From NCBI GenBank assembly GCA_023376005.1, contig CM042179.1, positions 19,308,419 to 19,372,418 of the forward strand: 64,000 nucleotides of DNA, written 5' to 3'. Below are positions 53,900 to 64,000 of the stretch, one piece after another. The notes beneath the pieces are model-generated. The model worked only from the letters and a program-made list of their open reading frames with translations. It was not told the origin of the DNA and made no database searches. The DNA is from Doryteuthis pealeii (Eukaryota > Mollusca > Cephalopoda > Myopsida > Loliginidae). Numbering within the stretch: the stretch's first letter is position 1; every line of letters begins with the position of its first letter. The translations under genes and the position numbers were made by a program.

Positions 53900-56040
53900 C
53901 CTAATAAGTTCCTTAGAATATCTTGGGACTTTTAAAAGACTGTAAGATCCGTTGGCTCAAAACATTGTTTCTTCACTGGAAGATATCTTGGAAAATATCA
54001 GATGTCAAGGAAGCAACATGTTGAATATTTTTGTATTTTTTTGACATCTTTGTCAATAGATCTCAGTTGGAAACTGTCTTTTAGTTCTTTTTTTCTCTCT
54101 CTATTATTCCCTCTCTTCAAACCTGAAATTTCAAAAGTTGCATGCATTTAATAACAGACCTAATATATATGACAAATATTAAGGAAAATGTCACAATATT
54201 ATTTACCAGAATAGATTATTGGAGGTAAATTTATATTTTTCAATTAATTTAAATTTTGAAAATTGGGATATGAATGAGTTGAAATTAAACAAAAAAACAA
54301 GTATAGAATTAAGATTACCTTCTTGTTAGGAGGACAAGTGCAAAGTATGTGATTGGCAATTTTCTTTGTTATATTTTACAGCAAAGTCATCAGATCTTAA
54401 GACGGTTTACAACAACATGAAGAATAAATAATTTGTCCCAATCTTCCTCAATTCTTTTCACTTTGCATGCAATAAGAGATTTTCTGTTAATCTATCTGGC
54501 CCTCTTGAAAACAAAATATATCTACCATCTGCCCTATGTAAATATTCTCTTGACAAAGATAATTATGTGTTCAATGCTTGCCAATGATTATTTACTTTGC
54601 AATCAATTTGGAAATCTCAAGAAAAAATTTTCAAATGGTATTTTTAAGGAAATAAACTGGATAACTTGTAAAGTTGGGTTCCATTTAAAAGACAAGGTGG
54701 TCCAGAATTTTTTTTTCTTTCTTTGAACTGTTACTTCACCTACTTTTATAGACATTTTTATCCAAAAGTAAAAATGAATAATTATCAAACTGCTTAAGGC
54801 TGCCTTCCAATTTAAGATGAAAAATTATGAAGTTATATTTAGTTTTGATTTGAGGTAAAGTATTGCTGGGATTAAAATTCTGGCTTGAAAAGACAAAACC
54901 TGTGTCTCTTTCATAGAAAACCACTAATTTACAGTGAATTTAAAAAATCAAATTATTTTAAGAACTAAAGGGATTTTTTTTATAATTAAGGGGTGTACAT
55001 AAATAAAAAAGAAAATACATGCATACCATATGGTTAGCTTAAAGTTTTCAAGTATAAAATAGTATTAGCTATATTTTTTATACGTGACTGGAACATTACT
55101 GCATTTTTTATTTTTACAATTTAAAATGAACCAGTCAAATTTCATACAATGATACACGTGATAAAAAAGCCTTGTGTTTGAGCTGGTGTAAACCTAAATA
55201 TTCATTAAAGAAAGTTAAAATATATTTGTTTTATCATTAAAATAAAGAAATTTCTCGATTTAATGGTGTTTTATCTATAATTAGAATTCCTCTATTTTTC
55301 CCACTGATTTAAAAAGAAAAAACTATATTTAATCTCCATTTCGTCTCTACCAGTGAATATTTGTTATTATTTATAAAGCTTATTTTTTTATTTGAATTAT
55401 TGAGATCAACGAAAATTTTCAATTGAAAAAAATATATGAAATAAACATTTTTCTTTAACCAACAGAACGGAATATTTTTGAGCCCTCTCCCTTCACTGTT
55501 ATGTACCATTTCATGATTAAATCAAACATTAGAGGCACTAAAGATTCCAGGTTGTATACACACAAACACAAATATATTCCTCTATCCGGTTCGCTACATC
55601 ATGTTACACATCACTCCAAACTACTTTAGTCATTTATTTCATAAGTTACAAAGAAAGAAATGATACTATGCATCTTCTTTCGGCATCCTACAGCCCTAGT
55701 CTATGTAACTTACCAGACATTTGGGGATCCTTCTCTCCAAGGCAAAAACATTTCCTTTCCAGTTTTTTTTATTTTTTTATATTTATTCCCAATCTCATGC
55801 CTTGGTTTCCCTACCACTAGCTCTAGGTGTTCATGGCCTTGCTCCTTATTTTTCCTACCCCAAGGATCCCCAAAGTTTGACAAAGAGGCCTGACAGGAAC
55901 CCAGGGGTTGGTATCAATACCAATAAAAAACAAAAAAACATTACAATATATAACCTGAGAAGTTCAGTCACCCACCCACCTTTTAAAAACAAAACAATGC
56001 ATTTGGGTGGTTAGGATCACACACACACAAAAATAAAATA
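53900..56040. other. AT-rich intergenic DNA
   Basis: No gene recognised. Overlapping open frames at 55660-56014 have no family signature; the less AT-rich stretch there may be an old repeat. Confidence 0.45.
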
Positions 56041-56045
56041 AAGGT

Positions 56046-56237
56046 ACCATATGACCTTTAGGCACCCCTTTTGCTTTGCTGATTCATAAGTACTTTTTTT
56101 TTTTCATTTACACTGTCAACATCTGGTTAGGGGTTAGTTTTAACCCCTAAAAATCGTCAAACATGTTGAGGGTGTAAATGGAAAAAAATGTACTTATGAA
56201 TCAGCAAAGCAAAAGGGGTGCCTAAAGGTCATATGGT
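56046..56237. mobile_element. Perfect 48-bp-arm hairpin MITE
   Basis: Arm 56046-56093 (starting ACCATATGACCTTTAGG) is the exact reverse complement of 56190-56237. The 96-base middle is itself partly palindromic (GTTAGGGGTTAG...TAACCCCTAA). Total 192 bp, no coding capacity. Confidence 0.9.
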
Positions 56238-56239
56238 CC

Positions 56240-59200
56240 AAATAAAGAATACTTTAGGATTTAGCTCTTCCATTTTGCTTCTGTGTGAACAATCCTGTGT
56301 GGTTGCAGGGAGGACTGATTCTCTTCTACTCAACAATCCATTAGGACCTTTTGACTTGCCTCCAGTGGAATTTTAACCATCCTTAACCAAACGTTTCAGG
56401 AGCTGCTTCAGCTTGCCTCCTACATTCGACCTCTCCACCCCAACGGGATACAGGGGAAATTCAGCTATCACTTCCTATGAATCAGGATTTGTTCCCCCCC
56501 TCCTTTCCTTGTAACTTAGGAATATTATAATAGTTACTCCAAGAAGTAATGTTTTTGTGAAGCATCATCAATCTTGCTTTTCAACCTGGCAGGTCTTCAT
56601 TGTTCACTTTTTCAGGAGAACATGACTGTCTTTGAGCTCCAGGAAATGTCAATATATCTGACCTTCCAACACTTCACATCACACACACAAAAAAAAAAAA
56701 AAATTACTCTCAATGGGAGAAGTCTGGTAATGTTAACGTTTTATTTTCTTGACTGTTTGCCAGTCTAGATTGCGAGGAGGGCTCTCTTGATAACCGTCTT
56801 CTCTTTCCTTCTTTCTGACGACTATTAATAAGATTATCTTATTAATATTAATTAATAATTTTATTGCAAAAACTCAAATTTAACTACAGAAAGCCTTTTT
56901 ATTTTTTAAAAAACCCTGCGTCACTGAATCTGACAAAAAGCAGAGATAATCATGATTGATGAAACTAACGTTAGAGGGGGAAAGTTTTTTTGTTACCAAG
57001 TTAATTTTTATGTAGAGGGTTTAAGCCTGATTGATGAAACTTTCATTAAATTTAAACTCGTACAGTTAAATACACAAATATCTTCAAATTTAATGTTGAA
57101 GATTGTGACTTTTTTTGTTTGTAAATAATTTTCTTGTAAAACTATGTTAGATAAATTTAAATATATACTAAAATAAAACATATAAATTATTAATTGGCAT
57201 GTATTAAAACTTGTTTTAACAATGTGAACCATTTAATGTTGCATACTTAATTTCTGAGTATATATAATACAGGTTGTTCTTTAATCTATGTATTAATGAT
57301 TTTGACTGACTTAAATATTCATTGATAAACTTAAGCAATTTCTGAGGTTATTGTGACAAAAGCTGTCACATAGTTTCCGTTACAGGCACAGAATCTCCAT
57401 TATAATAAGATATGAAATTATTAACTATTTTAATAATTTGTCTATCCAATTATAGGAATGTTGTTCAAATTCTGTGTTAAAGAATTTAAATAAATTCTTC
57501 AATGCTTCATAAACACAATAGTCATAAATGATTTCCCAAGTTGAATCATTGTTATATTCAAATAGACAGTCTTGATACTTGTAGTGGAGTGAGAGCAGTC
57601 TGCTTTAATGGATTACAAGGAACATCTGAAGAAGGTCAGTTGAAACGTATGTATATTTCAAAACAAAGATGAGGGCAACAGTCTGAAAAATCAAAATACA
57701 TGTCAAGCCTCATTTCAATAATTCAGGCAAATGACTTATTTCATATTAGTATGTATTTAATTCATTTTATGATATATGTAATATTTATAATTTATACACC
57801 CTTTATAATTTATTTATTTTCCCTGAATGTTATTACTATGGCAAAGATGTTTAGTTTTCTGAAATTATCCACATTGAAAAATTTCATGTTTTTAAGATGA
57901 ATGTTTGTTGTATGAATTCTTTCAGATAAACTTTTATACATTTTTTAATTATGGAATTCAAATATTGATCAGAATATGAGACAAATTCTTTTTACTGCTT
58001 CTAAAGTGAATCTGTCTGCATATAGGTTCCATAATTGGAAACAAAATACTTTTTTCTTTTTCTTAAAGTTAAGATATACGCAAGTTGTTAACTAAGCTTT
58101 TGAAATTCAACAGACCATGACAATATTTAAAATATTTTCTTTTATGTTACACAACAATTCTTGCAATTTGATTTTGAAAACTCTGTCTCCCAAGTCAGGT
58201 CTATTAAATGATTGATTGACCAAACAAAAGGTCATTTCTTATTTTAGACTAAGATGAGTTACATATTGTGATTATAAGTTTAGGATTTCTGTGTCTTGTA
58301 ACAATAACCATCTATATGATGGCTATTGCTAGTCTCTTTTTATTTATTTATATATAAAGTTTATATGAAAATTTGATTTAAATGGATTTTAGGCAAGGTC
58401 TTAGAGAATAATGACACTACATAATAACAATTCCTGTTCTGAGAATGCTTCACTGACATAAAACATATACAACTAATTGAACTTTATTTTTCTACTCTAA
58501 ACATTCTACTACTATTTTTCTACTCTAAACATCATGTGATTACATCATAAATATCCCTTCAAGTTATATTGGTAAAGTTTTATTATTGACATCAACAGGG
58601 GATCTCAAATATTATAAATTTTAAAAGGAAAGCATTTAAAGATTTTTACAGCAATCATATATGACAATGACCCAAAATTGGTTAAACTGAATTTATTTTA
58701 ATTGGAGATATTTGTTTACACTTACACTTATGGAATTTTAAAATTTGTATAATTATCAATCCCTTCTCTAAGATATTTCCAAGAATCCATTTGAAGATTA
58801 TAAAATTAAAGATCTTGAGCAATTAACAGTTTGTGGATTAAGCAATATTTTTTTAAATTGTTAGATAAAAATATTTTTGAATAACTTGCATAGTTTTTGA
58901 TAACTTAAAAATTACTGTGTATATATTTACCAACCCCTCTACATGAAACTGTCAATTTCTTAAGCAGAATTTAACAGGTTTGAATTCAGAGTTTTCCTCC
59001 TAGACTAGTCTCATAGGGACAACTCTGCCTTACTATTTATCCATAGCTGGATGGAGAATAGTTAACTTTCCTAAAGTTATTAGTGCTATGTGAAATGCAA
59101 GCAGTCTTGTCCAGGATTTGAACTCCTACAACAATGTTACACTACTAAACAAGTGAATGCATAACAAAATACATAAAATTATTACAAATATTAATTATAT

Positions 59201-59480
59201 TCTTTATAAATCTCACTGAATTTGCTCAAAAAAAAGAAAGTGAAAGTTTTTAAAAATTCATTTTCTTTTTAGATATATACTCTTTACTACATTTGGGGTG
59301 CTGGTAGTTGTGGTCAGTGATGTAATTTCCTTGGGTCACTGGGAAGTTTCAGGTTTTTCAATATGATACCCTCCTCGCCAGGTTGACCCGATCAGAGATT
59401 ATCAAACTCTAATCCACCTACCACCTTTGAAACACTAAAAGTCATTTGGCTGTTATTGATTTTTGACGAATGTAAAATTC
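56240..59480. other. Intergenic DNA, no gene recognised
   Basis: A less AT-rich block at about 56270-56500 looks like a repeat fragment; the remainder is AT-rich. Open frames of 60-80 codons have no recognisable motif. Confidence 0.45.
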
Positions 59481-59486
59481 TCTACT

Positions 59487-59598
59487 AAGCACCTGATTGG
59501 CTGTTGCAAATAACCAATCAAATGCATGGCATGGTCTGGACTGTGCCGCACATTTGACTGGTTGTTTGCAGCAGACAATCAGGTGTTTGCAAAGAGAA
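59487..59598. repeat. Imperfect 44-bp inverted repeat
   Basis: GCACCTGATTGGCTGTTGCA at about 59490 pairs with TGTTTGCAGCAGACAATCAG at about 59564-59583 and further; arms of about 44 bp with several mismatches around a short loop. Contains CCAAT/ATTGG-like words. Confidence 0.7.
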
Positions 59599-60272
59599 AT
59601 TGGCTGTTATATACTATAGCAATTTTCTTGAATTATATTTTAAGCCAGATAAGGTGATATATAGAAACATGGTCTTTATTTTATAGTTTTAATATGAAGG
59701 CTGCTGATTATACTATTTTTCTATTGCATTTATATTTATATCATTTGAGTTTTTATGAAGTTGAAAGAATGGTCCTTATAATTTGTAACTAAGCATTTAA
59801 ATAATCTACTTTTATTGCTCAAATTGTTTTTGTTTGCATTGCTATGTTTCATCTATAAAATAAAAATTGTACATAGATATTACACATGATGCTGTTTCTA
59901 ATTTTTATTAAATAGATATGCTGGAGAATGCCTATTTTAAAGAATTATCTACTCAGATATTTGGTTAATTTGTAGATAAATTATGGCATATATTGGATTC
60001 AGTTTTTTATGTTTCCTGTTAGAATGTCATAATTTTTCTTCTAGCATTTGATATAAAATAGGATGTTTTAAAAGTGATTTTGATAGATATTCTTTTAGAT
60101 AGAATTCTATTATCCTAAGAGCATTTATATGTAGCTCAGCATTTTCTGATGCTGAGCTAGTATTGAAAAACTCAAATTATAAAGATGAAAAACAAAATGT
60201 GACAGAAAATAAAATTATTTTAATTCCAACTAACCAACTACTATTTCTTGGCAATTTGTCAGATATATTCAG

Positions 60273-61445
60273 TATGTATTTATGAGATGGTATGTTATAC
60301 TGCTAGGACATTCTGGGTTATGTATTTATGAGATGGTATGGTATACTGCTAGGACATTCTGGGTTATGTATTTATGAGATGGTATTGTATAGTATTATGA
60401 GATGGTATGGTATACTGCTAGGACATTCTGGGTTATGTATTTATGAGATGGTATTGTATACTGCTAGGACATTCTGGGTTATGTATTTATGAGATGGTAT
60501 GTATACTGCTAGGACATTCTGGGTTATGTATTTATGAGATGGTATGGTATACTGCTAGGACATTCTGGGTTATGTATTTATGAGATGGTATTGTATACTG
60601 CTAGGACATTCTGGGTTATGTATTTATGAGATGGTATGGTATACTGCTAGGACATTCTGGTTATGTATTATGAGATGGTATGGTATACTGCTAGGACATT
60701 CTGGGTTATGTATTTATGAGATGGTATGGTATACTGCTAGGACATTCTGGTTATGTATTTATGAGATGGTATTGTATACTGCTAGGACATTCTGGGTTAT
60801 GTATTTATGAGATGGTATGGTATACTGCTAGGACATTCTGGTTATGTATTTATGAGATGGTATTGTATACTGCTAGGACATTCTGGGTTATGTATTTATG
60901 AGATGGTATTGTATACTGCTAGGACATTCTGGGTTATGTATTTATGAGATGGTATGTTATACTGCTAGGACATTCTGGGTTATGTATTTATGAGATGGTA
61001 TGGTATACTGCTAGGACATTCTGGGTTATGTATTTATGAGATGGTATTGTATACTGCTAGGACATTCTGGGTTATGTATTTATGAGATGGTATTGTATAC
61101 TGCTAGGACATTCTGGGTTATGTATTTATGAGATGGTATGTATACTGCTAGGACATTCTGGGTTATGTATTTATGAGATGGTATGTATACTGCTAGACAT
61201 TCTGGGTTATGTATTTATGAGATGGTATACTGCTACTGCTAGGACATTCTGGGTTATGTATTTATGAGATGGTATTGTATACTGCTAGGACATTCTGGGT
61301 TATGTATTTATGAGATGGTATGGTATACTGCTAGGACATTCTGGGTTATGTATTTATGAGATGGTATTGTATACTGCTAGGACATTCTGGGTTATGTATT
61401 TATGAGATGGTATGGTATACTGCTAGGACATTCTGGGTTATGTAT
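60273..61445 (+). repeat. 46-bp minisatellite, about 25 copies
   Basis: Tandem copies of a unit containing GTATTTATGAGATGGTAT, ACTGCTAGGACATTCTGGG and TTAT. Copies alternate irregularly between GGTATGGTAT and GGTATTGTAT variants; a few have small deletions. Open frames over it are repeat artefacts. Confidence 0.98.
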
Positions 61446-61730
61446 TGGCATCAAAACTATGATTGACTCCAGAATTATCATTTGATGAAGATTTTAATAA
61501 CAGAAATAAATCCAGTATGAGAAAGGAATAAAGACAAGACAAATATTTGTGTATAAAATGGGGGTAATGTTTTGTTACGTTCGGTGCAAGTGTGGTTGCT
61601 AAAACTTTACAGCTTTTCAGCAGTGTTGAGTCACATAAAATATATTTAATAACAAGTAATGTACTTATCTTGTTGAGTTCTTTGGGTGAAGTATTTTTGT
61701 TATAGGCTCTTCATTGTCTGTTTCATTGTG
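61446..61730. other. Intergenic DNA
   Basis: Nothing recognised. Confidence 0.4.
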
Positions 61731-61732
61731 TT

Positions 61733-61870
61733 TGTTCTAGTAGTCAGCACTGGTTCATGGGACGTGCTACCTTGTCCATTGCTGTTGCTGTTCTAGTAGT
61801 CAGCACTGGTTCTTGGGACGTGCTACCTTGTCCATTGCTGTTGCTGTTCTAGTAGTCAGCACTGGTTCTC
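61733..61870 (+). repeat. ~57-bp tandem repeat, ~2.4 copies
   Basis: TTCTAGTAGTCAGCACTGGT is followed by GGGACGTGCTACCTTGTCCA and TTGCTGTTGCTG, repeated at about 57-bp spacing; the third copy diverges after GGTTCTCGG. Confidence 0.9.
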
Positions 61871-61879
61871 GGAACGTCC

Positions 61880-62620
61880 TGCTTCTCAGAGTAGCTAAAC
61901 TGTTTGGAAGATTTTTAGGGTCTCTGCCCCCACCCTTCCGGTCCCAATTCAGGGGAATATAACCCATATTTCTCCAACAACGTGTATATGATATTTACTA
62001 AGTACTTCTGGGGGAAAGTTTGGATAACACTAGGAAAGACTATTGACAATTGGGAAAGATCATGCAATTACTTCCACATTATTAAGAAATAGGATACAAC
62101 AAATCCATGATGTAAGAATAATATCATATAAGAAAACAATGCAATGAGCCATCTCAATAAAATTGTCACCTGTATTGATAATGGCATAAATCTCATAACA
62201 AGATTTTAAATGGATTCATAATCAGGAGTTACCCCACAGGAATACACAAGATACCTTTTGTTATCAGTATGGGTTATCAGTAGAGATGGGTGGTTTAATC
62301 ACAGTTTTTCAGTTTCATCTAAACACTGAAAACTGCACTGAAATTTTTTAGAAAACTGAAACCGTTAAGTTTAGTGCTATTACTACTGAACAGCCATATC
62401 CAAGGAAACTTTGTTGAAAAAGACTTCCAGATTTTAATAAAAATCAAATTTTATCAATATTTATACTAATATTGGCAGTTTCACCTTAATATTGAATTTT
62501 ATGAAGTCAAATTTTTTAAGGGGTAATTCTTTTCTGGTCAGCCATTATGCCAATCCTAAAATAAAGTTGTAAACAAGAAAAATTAACAAAGATTTTTTTT
62601 TTAATAAATAAATTTATTTT
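61880..62620. other. Intergenic DNA
   Basis: AT-rich, nothing recognised besides short CAGTTTTTCAGTTT/ACTGAAAACTG self-complementarity near 62305-62365. Confidence 0.4.
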
Positions 62621-62624
62621 TATC

Positions 62625-63060
62625 TAGAGAATGCACCTAAATTAGATATTGATAATAATTAAAATAGTTCTTAATTTCACTTTTAAAATATGTATATTTC
62701 CAGATATGTGAGTGTCTGGTGTTAACTTTTTTTGTTTTTTTTATACAAATATAATATTTCTGTCAGCAAATACACCTAAAATTAGATATCAAAAAATAAA
62801 GTAAGTTTTAAAAACAGTTTTAAAATGTGTATATTTTCAAAACTTCAAGTCATTTTTTAGCTTCTAATGTTTGGTGGTGTTCTGCTTGTAAAATTCTTTT
62901 AAACAAGAAAACTTAATTCATTTTATTTTTACAAATATCTTTATGGTTTTATCTAGTGAATACACCTAAAATTAGATATTAAAAATAATTAAAATAGTTT
63001 TTACTTTCAGTCTTAAAATGTATATCTAAAAAAGAATAAGTAATATTTGGAGATTTGGAA
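62625..63060 (+). repeat. Diverged ~150-190-bp tandem repeat, 3 copies
   Basis: Each copy contains ACACCTAAAATTAGATAT followed by TTTTAAAATGTGTATATTT-like sequence; copies start at about 62628, 62770 and 62958. Confidence 0.75.
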
Positions 63061-63557
63061 ATATACACATTCTAAAAATGAAATTAAAAACTTTTGATTT
63101 TTTGTATTAAATTTGAGATCTATTCACTTGATAAAAACAGATTTATTTAGAAGAAAAAAAAAAGCTCCTTCATTTTACTTGTTTAGAAGAAATGAATTAC
63201 TGTATTTTTAAACATGAAGGATTTCATTTTTTGGCTTTTTATGAGCCACACACATTTTATGACAATTTCTTTTGTATTTTACCAAATTGTTAATAAATAT
63301 AGTATTTGCTTATAGTTGACAATTTATTTGAAAGTTTAATAATCAAACTTTAATCTAAGTCATGAATTTCATGAGTAAATTGCCTTTAAAGCCTAAAAAC
63401 TATCTCTATAAAATTATTTTGGTCATTTTTTTAATAAATGTCTCCATGGATTCTTTTTTTTAACAATGAATTAACTTTTTTTTTTCAATAATAAAGTTTG
63501 AAAACTTTCAATGAGATATATTTACTGAAAAATATCCCAAATAATTTATTACAAAAG

Positions 63558-63709
63558 AAAATTATTTAAGAATTCATATGAAAAACAAGTTTATTTTCCC
63601 TAAAGAGCATACGAGGTTGATTCCTGCTGCTAATTTGAAGGGAGCATCTGTTGATCTGATTTTGTTGGGAAAATAAACTTGTTTTTCATTTGAATTCTTA
63701 AATAATTTT
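63558..63709. mobile_element. 43-bp-arm hairpin element
   Basis: Arm 63558-63600 (ends CAAGTTTATTTTCCC) and arm 63667-63709 (starts GGGAAAATAAACTTG) are complementary with one mismatch across a 66-base loop that is less AT-rich. Confidence 0.8.
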
Positions 63710-63734
63710 GTTATTGTTGTAGGTGACTCACCTA

Positions 63735-64000
63735 TGACACGAACATGGACTTACCCAAAGGGTATTTATTTAACAGAATAAAGCTACTCAAACGAGTAGT
63801 CCCAGCTACTCGTTCTTTGGGACGGGTGGGATGCTAAATTAATAGCGTCGATCCCAGATACCTGCCTCATTGCACTTAAAGGTGCAGGGCTGGGATTGAC
63901 GCAATTTTTCTACCTACCACCCCATGAGTCTCGGCTTGTGGGTGGTGCCCACATAAAACGGCCTTGTGCCATATCGTGTGAAAGTGGGACACATGTAAAT
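63735..64000. repeat. GC-richer hairpin repeat, copy 2 (runs off window)
   Basis: Shares ordered blocks with 26655-26945: TTAAAGGTGCAGGGCTGGGA, TTGACGCAATTTTT, hairpin-forming CCCATGAG...CTTGTGGGTGG, GCCCACAT and GGCCTTGTGCC. It also has a small hairpin CAAACGAGTAG...CTACTCGTT at about 63789-63815. Confidence 0.7.

Noticed and set aside
60580..61267. Open frames with repeated MRWYGILLGHSG-like units
   Set aside because: Minisatellite artefacts whose frame shifts with each indel between units.
60273..61445. Regular repeats resembling a CRISPR array
   Set aside because: There are no unique spacers between repeats; the whole 46-bp unit is tandem. The window is eukaryotic.

Overview
The window is eukaryotic, animal, AT-rich genomic DNA, most likely from a mollusc and plausibly a cephalopod. 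Evidence for this is one intron-split housekeeping gene with long repeat-filled introns, abundant (TA)n and (CT)n microsatellites, tRNA-type SINE-like repeats, foldback elements, LINE remnants and an LTR retrotransposon. The species assignment is inference; nothing in the sequence names the organism.

Layout. 1-3016 is the 3' part of a Ty3/Gypsy-like LTR retrotransposon: an uninterrupted RT-RNase H-integrase reading frame open to the window edge, a polypurine tract and a putative 3' LTR. 3.0-30 kb has no intact cellular gene that I can see. It is a mosaic of foldback/MITE-like elements (5.1-6.1, 6.6-7.9, 7.9-8.2, 8.6-8.7 kb), SINE-like copies (6.3, 8.7, 13.0, 16.2 kb), minisatellites (3.55, 9.9, 12.8, 14.5, 16.8-18.3 kb), a decayed copy of a multicopy metazoan gene family (13.2-15.7 kb) whose own coding sequence has been amplified into a satellite, LINE ORF2 tails (20.7 and 24.6-24.9 kb) and a possible mariner-like transposase relic (24.0 kb).

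30.1-50.2 kb (+ strand) is the only cellular gene: a PRPS1/2-type ribose-phosphate pyrophosphokinase (PRPP synthetase). Seven coding exons can be placed at base resolution and give 318 residues, the same length as human PRPS1, with catalytic residues in register. Intron 3 has a GC-AG boundary. The last coding exon exists in two versions 10 kb apart (40.07 and 50.14 kb), both in phase and each encoding 30 residues plus stop. They differ at 21 of 93 bases but only 4 of 30 residues, which suggests alternative terminal exons. Between them lie a 200-N assembly gap flanked by a ~1.86 kb near-identical duplication (probably an unmerged contig overlap) and an old LINE on the minus strand.

50.2-64 kb is again gene-poor: a frameshifted TE-like pseudogene fragment (53.4-53.9 kb), perfect hairpin elements (56.1 and 63.6 kb), a ~25-copy 46-bp minisatellite (60.3-61.4 kb), and at the right edge a GC-richer hairpin-bearing repeat also seen at 26.7 kb.

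The best leads are the duplicated PRPS terminal exon, the satellite born from coding sequence at 14.5 kb, the two abutting near-spacerless palindromes at 28.5 kb, and the false-duplication signature at 41-45 kb.
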